DNA of 64,000 nt from Paraburkholderia sejongensis (lineage in GTDB: Bacteria; Pseudomonadota; Gammaproteobacteria; Burkholderiales; Burkholderiaceae). The notes beneath the pieces are model-generated. The model worked only from the letters and a program-made list of their open reading frames with translations, was not told where the DNA came from and made no database searches. Where the stretch lies: NCBI RefSeq assembly GCF_020880815.1, contig NZ_JAJITD010000019.1, positions 85,127 to 149,126 on the forward strand, given 5' to 3'. The position numbers were made by a program, and so were the translations under genes. Of the stretch, positions 43,245 to 52,140 are shown one piece after another; the stretch's first letter is position 1, and each line of letters opens with the position of its first letter.

Positions 43245-44117
43245 TCAAGGCCGCTGATTCGATGGATGCTCCGTTGCCGGCGGCTTCACACAGCCAAGCG
43301 TGTACTTGAGCGCGGTGGGCAGCAGCGCGCTCCACACGTCCCACGTATGACCGCCGTCGATGATCCGCAGCGCCGCCGGATTGCCGGCGAGCCGCAGATG
43401 CGTATAGAGCAGCGACGCCTCGGCCTGAATGTCGAGGTCGTCGTCGCCCGACGCGATGAAAATCGGCAGGCGATACGGCCGACTCATATAACGATCCCAC
43501 TGCGCCGGATAGTTCAACTCGTGCCACAGATGCGGATCGAACTGCCGGTCGCCGAACACGCCCACCCGCCGCGCCGACGACGCGCGCGGCGGCTCGTTCG
43601 AGTAAATCGCCGGACTGAGCAGCAGCGCGCCGCAGAACAGTTCGGGTCGCGTCAGCGCGTAGCGCAGCGCGCCGAAACCGCCCATCGATACACCGCCGAT
43701 CATCCGGCCGCCGCGTTGCGTCGCGACCGCGTAGTGCGTTTCGATCTCGGGCAGCAGATCGTCGAAGAACGCGGTCTCCATTTTTTCCTTGCGATCGACG
43801 TACCAGTCGGTGCCGCCTTGCGGCATCACGATCACGACCGGCGGCATGTCCTTATGCTCGATCAGCGCGTCTGCGGCCGTTTGCAGATGGCCTTGTGTGA
43901 CCCAGTCGTTGGCATCGCCGTTATTGCCGTGCAGCAGGTAGAGCACCGGCTGCCGCGGGCCGTCCGCGCGATAACCGGTCGGCAGATAGATCGTGAAGTT
44001 CCAGTCGCGGCCCAGCGCGTCGGAATGGAAATTGTGGCTCGTGACCGTGCTGGCGAACGCGGGCGCAGCGGCGATGACGGCGAACAGAACGAGGGCGGAA
44101 TGGAAAAATCGACGCAT
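43245..44117 (-). CDS. exported esterase, alpha/beta-hydrolase of the esterase D/antigen 85 type
   Basis: A 290-residue secreted hydrolase. The Sec signal peptide ends around 'PAFAS' (residue 22). The fold has the nucleophile Ser in 'GGVSMGGFGALRYA', the acid residue in 'ASGDDDLDIQ' and the His in 'DGGHTWDVW', a full catalytic triad. 'VLYLLHGNNGDANDWV' is the oxyanion strand. The family includes S-formylglutathione hydrolase and enterochelin-esterase-like enzymes; the substrate is not known. The start at 44117 matches the signal peptide; an upstream in-frame extension lacks one. Confidence 0.88.
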   Translation of the reverse strand: MRRFFHSALVLFAVIAAAPAFASTVTSHNFHSDALGRDWNFTIYLPTGYRADGPRQPVLYLLHGNNGDANDWVTQGHLQTAADALIEHKDMPPVVIVMPQGGTDWYVDRKEKMETAFFDDLLPEIETHYAVATQRGGRMIGGVSMGGFGALRYALTRPELFCGALLLSPAIYSNEPPRASSARRVGVFGDRQFDPHLWHELNYPAQWDRYMSRPYRLPIFIASGDDDLDIQAEASLLYTHLRLAGNPAALRIIDGGHTWDVWSALLPTALKYTLGCVKPPATEHPSNQRP

Positions 44118-44228
44118 GTCAGTATCGAAGAGCGGCGCGGGCGGCCGCCATGCTATCAGCATTGACGCCGGATTTGAGATCGGTGGCGGAGGCTTCCCGC
44201 CCGGAACCCCGCACCCAAAACGCCTTTA

Positions 44229-45338
44229 TCAGGCCGACGTCCGCAGCCGTTCCGCGACGAAGCGACCGACCAGCCGCTTGAACGGTTCCACCGCGAGCGC
44301 AACCGCGAGCAGCGCGCCGACCGCCGCCGCATCGGCGAGCAGCCCGAGCGGGTAGTTCAGATAACCGTCGGTGGCCCAATACAGCACGGAGTCGATCACC
44401 AGCGAGATCACCGCGCCGGCGATGAAGCACAGCAGCCCCTGACGCCCGATCAGCCCGACCCACGGCAGCCGGCGGGCAATTCGCTTCGCCCAGCCCAGTT
44501 CGATCAGATTCGCGGTGAGCCATGCGATCGCCAGGAAGTTGCCCGCGCGCAGGTACGACAGGTTCTGCTTGAGGATGCCGGGCAGCGGCGCATGCATCAG
44601 CACCAGCTTGTAATAGGCGGCGCCCGCGACCACCACGAGCGCGAGCACACTCGCGAGCCAGCCCAGTCGATGTGCGCTGATGCGCTGATAAACCGGCTGG
44701 CAGCGCGCGAGCACGCCCAGCACGAACAGCAGTTGCCATGCGAACGGGTTGAAGTCCCAGTGCATGTCCGGCGCCGCGGGCAGGTATTGGCCGATGGTCG
44801 GCGCGGCGGCCCACAGCGCGATGCTGCCGGCCAGCAGCAGCCACGGCTTGCTGCGTGCGAGCGGCAGGATCGCCGGCACCAGCAGCGCGAAGAACGCGTA
44901 CATCGGCAGCACCGACGCGAGGTAGGGCTGGCGGCGCAGCAGCACGATGTCGCGCAGCGCGGCGAGCGGGGTGGCGAGCAGATCGTCGAGGTCGGTGGTG
45001 GCGAGATTCGGCCCGTCGATACTGAACGCGGTCAGCACCGCGCTGACCAGCAGCATCAGAGCGGCGGTGACGAGAAACGCGCGGTAGATTTCGAACGAGC
45101 GGCGCAGGAAGCGCTCCCGCGCGATCGTCTCGTTACGCCGCTCGGCGAGCGCCGCGTACGCGGTGGCGGTCGCGAAGCCGCCGAGGAACACGAATACCTC
45201 GGCCGCGTCGCACAGCGCGTACGCATGCAGCGTGGCGCGCGACAGGATGCTGCCGCCGATGTGATCGACCACGATGATCAACAGAACGAGGCCGCGGAAA
45301 AAATCGAGCTCGATCAGACGGGACGAGGATTTTTGCAT
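44229..45338 (-). CDS. OpgC-like membrane acyltransferase
   Basis: A 369-residue integral membrane protein with about ten helices. 'RLIELDFFRGLVLLIIVVDHIG' at the N-terminus is the acyltransferase-3/OpgC signature with an Arg-Gly helix start and a later His. OpgC succinylates osmoregulated periplasmic glucans in other bacteria. No opgGH genes are adjacent here, so the substrate glycan is not fixed. The ATG at 45338 is preferred over a TTG four codons upstream. Confidence 0.85.
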   Translation of the reverse strand: MQKSSSRLIELDFFRGLVLLIIVVDHIGGSILSRATLHAYALCDAAEVFVFLGGFATATAYAALAERRNETIARERFLRRSFEIYRAFLVTAALMLLVSAVLTAFSIDGPNLATTDLDDLLATPLAALRDIVLLRRQPYLASVLPMYAFFALLVPAILPLARSKPWLLLAGSIALWAAAPTIGQYLPAAPDMHWDFNPFAWQLLFVLGVLARCQPVYQRISAHRLGWLASVLALVVVAGAAYYKLVLMHAPLPGILKQNLSYLRAGNFLAIAWLTANLIELGWAKRIARRLPWVGLIGRQGLLCFIAGAVISLVIDSVLYWATDGYLNYPLGLLADAAAVGALLAVALAVEPFKRLVGRFVAERLRTSA

Positions 45339-45866
45339 TGTTCGTGTCAAAAGCAGCCCCGTGCGACGGCGCGCTGATGCAGCGCGGCGGGCGTCTCACA
45401 AGGCTTTTTATATGGGGTTGGATACTGCGGCGGCGCGGCGCCCGATCTGTGGGAGCACCCGCGGCACGCGTCGCCGGCTCGACCGGGCTCAGTTGGAGGC
45501 GCGGTGTCGGCGGGTTGTAAAGATGACCGTTGCCGCGGCAAGTGGTTCCGTTGCGTCGCAGCAAAAGCGCCCGATTATATTTCTTTCCATGACAAACGCG
45601 GGGCGAGCGATGCAGATCGCACTGCCGCTTACCCGAAGCCGCGGCGGGAAAAAAGTAGGAGCCGCACGCAGTGGAGAATTAGCAACAATCTCCAAAATCG
45701 GCGCATCCTCTCATGGACGGGCCGGCACGGTCGTGTGACGATTTCCGGAAAGCGAAGCACTGCGGCAGCGGTCGCGAGAACCGCGTGAAAGTGCCGAAAA
45801 CAGGCGGTAGCAAGAACAAGTGGCCGGATCGAGTTGTCCCATCACTCGAGGTGCAGGGAGATCATC
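45339..45866. other. divergent intergenic region before the porin
   Basis: About 530 bases separating the divergent OpgC-like and porin genes. It contains the ribosome site GGGAG before the porin and presumably long regulatory DNA, as is common for porins. No RNA, repeat or gene was recognised. Confidence 0.45.
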
Positions 45867-47045
45867 ATGAACAAGCAAGTGTTCGCGCTGGCTGTCTCCG
45901 TTGCTGCGTCTACCGGTTTCGTCGCGCCTGCCGGCGCGCAGACAAGCGTCACGCTGTATGGCGTGATCGATGAAGGGATCAACTACACGAACAACGTCGG
46001 CCGCGGGCATGTTTATGAACTCGCGAGCGGTCTCGCGCAGGGCAGCCGCTGGGGGCTCAAAGGCGCGGAAGATCTGGGCGGCGGCCTGAAAGCGATCTTT
46101 CAGCTCGAGAGCGGTTTCGACCTGAACTCCGGCCGGCTCGGCCAGGGCGGCCGGATGTTCGGCAGGCAGGCCTTCGTCGGTCTCAGTTCGCTGCCGTACG
46201 GCACGCTGACGTTCGGCAGGCAATACGATTCGGTCGTCGATTACCTCGCGCAGACCACGGCCAACGGCGCCTGGGGCGGCGAGCTGTTCTCGCATCCGTA
46301 CGACAACGACAACACCGACAACACGTTCCGCCTCGACAACACCGTCAAATATACGAGCCCGTCGCTGTCCGGCTTCCAGTTCGGCGGCACCTACAGCTTC
46401 AGCAACGACACCAGCTTCGCCAACAATCGCGCATACAGCGTCGGCGGCCAGTATGCGTACGGCGGCCTGCTCGTCGCCGCCGCCTATCTGCAGGCCGACA
46501 ATCCGGGCCACGGCTCGAACGGCGCGATCACCGCCAACGACGCCGGCTTCGTCGCGACACGCATGCGCGTGTTCGGCGGCGGCCTCACGTATTCGTTCGG
46601 GCCGGCGACGGCCGGCTTCGTCTATAGCAATTCGAACTATCTGCAGCCGACGGCCAACGGCTATCTCGGCATCGAGCCGCTGGTGCCGCTCGTGCCCGCC
46701 ACGCCGCCGGGCGTGCTGCTCAATTCGCTGAAGTATCAGAACTTCGAAATCAACGGCAAATACCAGTTCTCGCCGGTGCTGTTCGTCGGCGCGCAGTACG
46801 TGTACACGATGGAGACCTACGACGCGTCGAACGGGGGCGTCAAGCCGCGCATCCATACGTTCGGGCTGATGGCGGACTACAACCTGTCCAAGCGCACCGA
46901 CGTCTATCTGCAAGGCGCGTATCAGCAGGTCACCGGCGATTCGACGTTGTCGGTGCTCGACTACGCGTTCATTCCGGGCACGCAGTCGCCGTCGTCGACG
47001 TCCAGACAGGTCGTGGTGCGCGCGGCGATCCGGCATAAGTTCTAG
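45867..47045 (+). CDS. trimeric outer-membrane porin, Gram-negative type (OmpC family)
   Basis: A 392-residue porin. A 24-residue Sec signal peptide ending 'PAGAQ' leads to 'SVTLYGVIDEGINYTN', the classical first strand of burkholderial porins. The barrel repeats 'GSRWGLKGAEDLGGGLKAIFQLESGFDLNSGR' and 'GTLTFGRQYDS' (including loop 3) follow, and the C-terminal residue is Phe, as required for assembly by the BAM complex. It allows passage of small solutes. Proper length and ending indicate a functional protein. A terminator follows. Confidence 0.95.
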   Translation: MNKQVFALAVSVAASTGFVAPAGAQTSVTLYGVIDEGINYTNNVGRGHVYELASGLAQGSRWGLKGAEDLGGGLKAIFQLESGFDLNSGRLGQGGRMFGRQAFVGLSSLPYGTLTFGRQYDSVVDYLAQTTANGAWGGELFSHPYDNDNTDNTFRLDNTVKYTSPSLSGFQFGGTYSFSNDTSFANNRAYSVGGQYAYGGLLVAAAYLQADNPGHGSNGAITANDAGFVATRMRVFGGGLTYSFGPATAGFVYSNSNYLQPTANGYLGIEPLVPLVPATPPGVLLNSLKYQNFEINGKYQFSPVLFVGAQYVYTMETYDASNGGVKPRIHTFGLMADYNLSKRTDVYLQGAYQQVTGDSTLSVLDYAFIPGTQSPSSTSRQVVVRAAIRHKF

Positions 47046-47080
47046 TCTGGTTTCAGCACGCGGGTCCGCGACTCGCACAA

Positions 47081-47113
47081 AGCCAGTCTTCGGTTTCGAA
47101 GGCTGGCTTTTTT
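47081..47113 (+). terminator. intrinsic terminator of the porin gene
   Basis: A 12-bp stem AGCCAGTCTTCG/CGAAGGCTGGCT (one G-U pair), 4-nt loop, and six T residues. It lies about 35 bases after the stop. The following 300 bases to the lipoprotein gene hold no gene. Confidence 0.8.
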
Positions 47114-47412
47114 GTTGCCGGTCGCCGCTCCGCGCCGTCTGCCGATCACCTTCCGCGCACGATTCAAGTTCCACGCGCGTATGCCGATAAGCCGACTATC
47201 AAAAACTCTGAAAATAGCTTCGGCCGGTGCTCGCACGGGCGCTGCCGGGTCGACCCGGCGCGGTCGCCGTTACGACTTCAACGGCACTCGTAACGTCTGT
47301 TTCAGAGTGTTTGGGCCGGCTCGTTTGTATTAAAAGGCAATTTACAATCCGGCCAGCTTTTTGAACGGCGGCTCACGCATTCCACGAATCTACAAAGCAG
47401 GAGTCGAACAGA

Positions 47413-48348
47413 ATGAGAAAACGTTTCGACCGCACGATAGTGGCCGGTGTCGCGGGCGTCTGGGCCGCACTGGCGCTCGGCGGCTGCGCGAACATCGGCC
47501 AGCAGAACGCGCAGGACGGCGCGGCTACGAATGTCGCCGCAGCTTCCGGCGCGGCGGCGAACGGCGTCGGCGCAGCCGCGGCCACGCTGGCGGGGTCCGC
47601 GCCGCTGCCGTCGGACGCCGACGGCAACGCGGCGTCGAAGAAGGCGCCGGTGCTCGTCTATCGCGTCAGGCGCGGCGACACGCTCGCCCGCGTCGCGCAG
47701 CATCATCACGTGAGCGTCAAGCAGTTGCAGGCATGGAACGGATTGAAGGCAGCGGCGCGGCTCAAGCCGGGGCAGGTGCTGCACGTCGCATCGCCCGAAA
47801 CGGCGCGCGCGGTCCGCGAAGCCAATGCGAATGCGGCGGCCGCGCGGGCGGCGGCGTCGGCGCAGGCCGGCCCGCAGAACTCGTCACAGCTTGCGGGCCA
47901 GCAGCCGGCTGCGGCGGCCGCGCCGGCTGTGGACGCCGCGGACGTTCGCCAGGTTACGCAGGAAACCCGCCGCCATGCGAGCAGCGTAACGCTTGCGTGG
48001 CCTGCCGCGGGACGGGTCGTCGAAGCGTTCCAGCCGGGCGAGACGCGCGGCATCGAGATCGGCGGCAAGGCCGGCGATCCGGTGCGCGCCGCCGCCGACG
48101 GCAAGGTGATGTACGCGGGCACCGGGCTCAACAGCTACGGCAGCCTGATCATCGTGCAGCACAACAAGGATTTTCTGACCGCGTATTCGCACAATCGCAA
48201 GCTGCTGGTCAAGATGGGCGATGTCGTTCGCAAGGGGCAGCAGATCGCCGAGATGGGCGACGAAAGCAATTCGCGGGTGTCGGTCGGCTTCGAGCTGCGG
48301 CGCGACGGCAAGCCGGTCGATCCGCTGCCGTATCTGCCGCGGGGTTGA
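47413..48348 (+). CDS. NlpD-like lipoprotein with LysM and degenerate LytM domains
   Basis: A 311-residue outer-membrane lipoprotein. The lipobox 'ALGGC' puts the lipidated Cys near residue 25. A LysM peptidoglycan-binding motif (VYRVRRGDTLARVAQHHHVSVKQLQAWNGL, about 80-115) and a C-terminal LytM/M23-type domain (about 205-311) follow. The M23 metal-binding His set is broken: the usual 'LHFE' His is replaced ('VGFEL') and the first metal His is absent. Proteins of this kind activate cell-wall amidases during division rather than cut peptidoglycan themselves. The frame is flanked by a terminator and no operon partner. Confidence 0.85.
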   Translation: MRKRFDRTIVAGVAGVWAALALGGCANIGQQNAQDGAATNVAAASGAAANGVGAAAATLAGSAPLPSDADGNAASKKAPVLVYRVRRGDTLARVAQHHHVSVKQLQAWNGLKAAARLKPGQVLHVASPETARAVREANANAAAARAAASAQAGPQNSSQLAGQQPAAAAAPAVDAADVRQVTQETRRHASSVTLAWPAAGRVVEAFQPGETRGIEIGGKAGDPVRAAADGKVMYAGTGLNSYGSLIIVQHNKDFLTAYSHNRKLLVKMGDVVRKGQQIAEMGDESNSRVSVGFELRRDGKPVDPLPYLPRG

Positions 48349-48662
48349 GCATTCCCGTAAAAGCTCACCGTGGTTTTATTCAGTAAAGCCAGGTAATTTG
48401 CTGGGGCGGCCTATTCGCCGTTTCGCCGCTGCGGATAGGCGACGAAATTCCACCGCCGCGCGCTCGCATTCTTACGAGCCTGGTACAAAACGCCTTCGCA
48501 TAAGGGCTATTCGTGTTGGCGTGGGCATCGAATGCGACCGCTTCTCCACTCATTGACTCAGCGCAGGCGCTAAGCCGCGCGCCGGCCAACTGCGCGTCCC
48601 GGAGTTGAAACCGCCGTTTCAACGGTGAGGAAATCCGGGAGCGCGCGGTCGGCAACTCCTGG
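48349..48662. other. intergenic with a perfect 8-bp stem-loop
   Basis: About 310 bases between convergent genes. A perfect stem GTTGAAAC/GTTTCAAC with loop CGCC lies at 48604-48623. It has no T-tract, so its status as a terminator is weak. No gene is supported. Confidence 0.4.
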
Positions 48663-49064
48663 CTACGACGCCGCCTGCACCCCACGCAGCAGCCGCGCGA
48701 CTTCGCCGTGGGAATGCAGGATCGCCGGATCGGCCTGCAACAGCGGCAGATAGCGCGGCAGAAAGCTGTTGTTCGGCTGCTCCGACGAAAACAGACCGAC
48801 GACGCCTTCGGCGGTCGCGCGGCGGTCGGCCTCGTCGGCTTCCGCGTCGTCGAGAATTTCGTCGACGCTCGCAATCACCGTCGACAGCGGCGCCAGCCAG
48901 CGAAACCCGGACCCGTTGATCAGCACCTGCAGGAACCCCGCCGGCGTGATCGGGCCGAATTCCTTCTCATAGGCGGCGCGTTCGTGATCGAGAATCGCCT
49001 TGTGCAGCGCGAGCAACGGTCGGCGGATCTCGGAAAGGAATTGAGTGCATTGCGGGTCGTTCAT
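48663..49064 (-). CDS. conserved-looking hypothetical protein
   Basis: A 133-residue soluble, mainly helical protein I cannot assign. It has no signal, no membrane helix and few Cys. The core reads 'LALHKAILDHERAAYEKEFGPITPAGFLQVLINGSGFRWLAPLS' and 'SVDEILDDAEADEADRRATAEGV'. An AGGAG ribosome site fixes the start at 49064; a longer frame upstream was rejected. Codon use matches neighbours, which supports a real gene. Confidence 0.75.
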   Translation of the reverse strand: MNDPQCTQFLSEIRRPLLALHKAILDHERAAYEKEFGPITPAGFLQVLINGSGFRWLAPLSTVIASVDEILDDAEADEADRRATAEGVVGLFSSEQPNNSFLPRYLPLLQADPAILHSHGEVARLLRGVQAAS

Positions 49065-49414
49065 CGGCGGCTCCTGCGGTTGAAGTGACGCGGCGCTCTC
49101 GTGCATCGCACTACGGGCATAGTGCGCAAGGCGAGGTCCGGCGCGCCCGTCACGCTGACGGGGAATCCGTCGATGGTAACGCATCGAATCGGTGCGCGTT
49201 TCACCTCTCTCACCGCGTGCCGCGCGCTTAAAAGCACGCTTGCGGTTCCGCGACTACAATCGGCCGGTTTGCTAGCGACGCTCGCGCGCTCACAGGCCGC
49301 GATGCAGCCCGCATTAGCGCGACCTGCCGAACAAAACCGTCGACTTGTCACGCTCTGTGCGGCGTCGCGATCCAAACCGCGTGGACCACAACAACATTCA
49401 CCCCGGAGCCGCTC
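49065..49414. other. divergent intergenic before the molybdenum hydroxylase operon
   Basis: About 350 bases between divergent genes, holding the promoter of the hydroxylase operon. No gene, RNA or clear operator was recognised. Confidence 0.4.
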
Positions 49415-49870
49415 ATGACAACGTTCAATATCAACGGCGCAACCCATACCGTCGACGCCCCGCCCGACATGCCTTTGCTGTGGGTGCTGCGCGATCTGGT
49501 CGGCCTGACCGGCACCAAGTTCGGTTGCGGCATCGCCCAATGCGGCGCCTGCACCGTGCATCTCGACGGCGTCGCGGTACGTTCCTGCGTGTTTCCGGCG
49601 GCCGCGGTCGGCGATAAAAAAATCGTCACGATCGAAGCGGTCGGCGACACGCCCACCGGCCAGAAAGTCCAGCAGGCCTGGCGCGAACTCGACGTCGTGC
49701 AATGCGGCTACTGTCAGTCCGGGCAGGTGATGTCGGCCGCTTCGCTGCTGGCGCGCAACCCCAATCCGAGCGACGCCGATATCGATGCCGCGATGGCCGG
49801 CAACATCTGCCGCTGCGGGACCTACCATCGCATCCGCGCGGCGATCAAGCACGCCGCGAAGGGGGCCTGA
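49415..49870 (+). CDS. 2Fe-2S subunit of a xanthine-oxidase-family hydroxylase (IorA-like)
   Basis: A 151-residue subunit with two [2Fe-2S] clusters. The N-terminal plant-ferredoxin-like cluster is 'GTKFGCGIAQCGACTVHLDG ... SC' and the C-terminal one 'VQCGYCQSGQVMSAA' plus 'CRCGTY'. It is the electron-transfer subunit of the isoquinoline 1-oxidoreductase/nicotinate or aldehyde dehydrogenase group. It has no export signal; it probably travels with the Tat-targeted large subunit encoded next, whose start codon follows after one base. Confidence 0.92.
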   Translation: MTTFNINGATHTVDAPPDMPLLWVLRDLVGLTGTKFGCGIAQCGACTVHLDGVAVRSCVFPAAAVGDKKIVTIEAVGDTPTGQKVQQAWRELDVVQCGYCQSGQVMSAASLLARNPNPSDADIDAAMAGNICRCGTYHRIRAAIKHAAKGA

Positions 49871-49871
49871 C

Positions 49872-52124
49872 ATGTCCCGCGGATTGCTCGAAGCACAGAA
49901 CGGCGCACAACGGTCGCCGGCAGATATCCAGCCCGCGCGCGGCATGTCGCGGCGCGGCTTCCTCAGATTCGGCGTGACGGTCGGCGCGGCGGCCGGCGGC
50001 GGTCTGCTGCTCGGCTTCAGCATGCCGGCCGCCAGCCAGGACCAGAAGGCGGGTAAGAGCGTGATCGGCGGCGATGCGAACGAGGCGCCGCAAAGCGGCG
50101 TGTTCGCGCCGAACGCGTTCATCCAGATCGACACGGCCGGCAAGGTCACGCTGGTGATCCCGAAGGTCGAGATGGGCCAGGGCGTCTACACGTCGATTCC
50201 GATGCTGATCGCCGAGGAACTCGAAGTGCCGCTCGATTCGGTCACGCTCGATCACGCGCCGCCGAACGAAAAGCTCTTCATGGACCCGCTGCTCGGCGGC
50301 CAGTTGACCGGCGGTTCGACCTCGATCCGCTTCGCGTGGGAGCCGATGCGGCGCGCCGGCGCGACCGCGCGCGTGATGCTGATCAACGCGGCCGCGCAGC
50401 AATGGCAGGTCGATCCGGCCAGCTGTCGCGCCCAGGCCGGGCAGGTCACGCACGCGGCCAGCAATCGCAGCGCGAGCTACGGCCAGCTCGCGCAGGCGGC
50501 CGCCGCGTTGCCGGTGCCGCAGAACGTCGCGCTCAAAGATCCGAAGGACTTCAAACTGATCGGCACGCCGGCGAGGCGCCTCGATTCGCCGGAGAAAGTC
50601 GACGGCACCGCGATGTTCGGTCTCGATGTGCGGGTGCCCGGGATGGTCTACGCGGCGATCGCGACCTGTCCGGTGTTCGGCGGCACGCTCGCGAGCGTCG
50701 ACGATACGCATGCGAAAAAGATTCCCGGCGTGCGCGAGGTGATCAAGCTCGACAACGGGGTAGCGGTGATCGGCGACCATACGTGGGCCGCCAGGCGCGG
50801 GCTGCAGGCGCTCGACATCAAGTGGAACGAAGGCGCGGGCGCGCAACTGTCGATGAAGCGGATCGTCGACGATCTCGCCGCCGCGTCGCAACACGGCGGC
50901 GCGGTCGCGCGCAAGGAAGGCGACATCGGCCGCGCGTTCGACAGCGCGAAGAGCCGCGTCGACGCGGTCTATCAGCAGCCGTTCCTCGCGCACGCGACGA
51001 TGGAGCCGGTCAACTGCACGGTCCACGTGCGCGCCGACGCGTGCGAAGTGTGGCTCGGCTCGCAGGTGCCGACGCGGGTCGTCGATACCGCGGCGGCGGT
51101 CACCGGCCTGAAGCCGGAGCAGATCGTCGTGCACAACCATCTGCTCGGCGGCGGCTTCGGCCGGCGGCTCGAAACCGACATGGTCCGCCAGGCGGTGAAG
51201 GTGGGCAAGCAGGTCAGCTCGCCGGTCAAGGTCGTGTGGACGCGCGAGGAAGACATCCAGCAGGACATGTACCGGCCGTACTACTACGACACGATCTCCG
51301 CCGGGCTCGACGCGAACGGCAAACCGGTCGCGTGGCAGCACCGGATCGCCGGTTCGTCGATCATGGCGCGCTTCGCGCCGCCGGCGTTCAACCACGGGCT
51401 CGATCCCGACGCGGTCGAAGTGGCCGCCGATCTGCCGTACGACCTGCCGAACCAGCTGGTCGACTACGTGCGCGTCGAACCGCACGCGGTGCCGACCGCG
51501 TTCTGGCGCGGCGTCGGCCCGACGCGCGGCACCTTCGTGGTCGAGAGTTTCATCGACGAACTGGCCGCGCACGCGAAAATCGATCCGGTGCAGTACCGGC
51601 GCAGCCTGCTCGGCAAATCGCCGCGCGCGCTGAACGTGCTGAACGTGGCCGCGCAGGCCGCCGACTGGGGCAGCCCGCTGCCGAAGGGGCAAGGGCGCGG
51701 CGTGTCGGTGATGCACGCGTTCGGCAGCTTCTTCGCGGTCGTGCTGGTCGTCGCGGTGGAGCAGGGCGAGGTGACGGTCAAGCGGGTCAACTGCGCGGTC
51801 GATTGCGGGATGTACGTGAACCCGAACACGATCGAGGCGCAGGTGCAGGGCGGCATCATCTTCGGCATCACCGCGGCGCTCTATAGCGAGATCACGATCA
51901 AGGACGGCCGGGTCCAGCAGAGCAACTTCACCGATTACCGGATGCTGCGCCTGAACGAGACGCCGCCGATCGACGTGCATCTGGTGAAAAGCGGCGAGGC
52001 GCCCGGCGGGATCGGCGAGCCGGGCACCGCCGCGCTGGCGCCCGCGCTGACCAATGCGATCTACGCGGCGACTGGTACCCGGCTGCGGCAATTGCCGGTC
52101 GGCCGTCAACTACATAGCGCGTGA
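49872..52124 (+). CDS. molybdenum-binding large subunit (IorB/aldehyde dehydrogenase-like), Tat exported
   Basis: A 750-residue catalytic subunit of the xanthine-oxidase family. The twin-arginine motif MSRRGFLRFG near residue 25 and the following hydrophobic stretch send it to the periplasm. The molybdopterin domain carries 'HLLGGGFGRRLETDMVRQAVKV' and, near the C-terminus, 'GGIGEPGTAALAPALTNAI', whose Glu is the catalytic base. The gene pair plus the cytochrome c after it resemble periplasmic aldehyde or N-heterocycle hydroxylases. The substrate is unknown; alternatives are nicotinate and isoquinoline dehydrogenases. Confidence 0.9.
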   Translation: MSRGLLEAQNGAQRSPADIQPARGMSRRGFLRFGVTVGAAAGGGLLLGFSMPAASQDQKAGKSVIGGDANEAPQSGVFAPNAFIQIDTAGKVTLVIPKVEMGQGVYTSIPMLIAEELEVPLDSVTLDHAPPNEKLFMDPLLGGQLTGGSTSIRFAWEPMRRAGATARVMLINAAAQQWQVDPASCRAQAGQVTHAASNRSASYGQLAQAAAALPVPQNVALKDPKDFKLIGTPARRLDSPEKVDGTAMFGLDVRVPGMVYAAIATCPVFGGTLASVDDTHAKKIPGVREVIKLDNGVAVIGDHTWAARRGLQALDIKWNEGAGAQLSMKRIVDDLAAASQHGGAVARKEGDIGRAFDSAKSRVDAVYQQPFLAHATMEPVNCTVHVRADACEVWLGSQVPTRVVDTAAAVTGLKPEQIVVHNHLLGGGFGRRLETDMVRQAVKVGKQVSSPVKVVWTREEDIQQDMYRPYYYDTISAGLDANGKPVAWQHRIAGSSIMARFAPPAFNHGLDPDAVEVAADLPYDLPNQLVDYVRVEPHAVPTAFWRGVGPTRGTFVVESFIDELAAHAKIDPVQYRRSLLGKSPRALNVLNVAAQAADWGSPLPKGQGRGVSVMHAFGSFFAVVLVVAVEQGEVTVKRVNCAVDCGMYVNPNTIEAQVQGGIIFGITAALYSEITIKDGRVQQSNFTDYRMLRLNETPPIDVHLVKSGEAPGGIGEPGTAALAPALTNAIYAATGTRLRQLPVGRQLHSA

Positions 52125-52140
52125 CGCAAGGGAGCCCGAG

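Noticed and set aside
45711..47174. Long open frame antisense to the porin
   Set aside because: Shadow of the porin gene; composition is unlike a real protein.
49845..52109. Long open frame antisense to the molybdenum-hydroxylase large subunit
   Set aside because: Arg/His/Asp-rich shadow translation typical of high-GC third-position bias; the opposite strand encodes a clear protein family.
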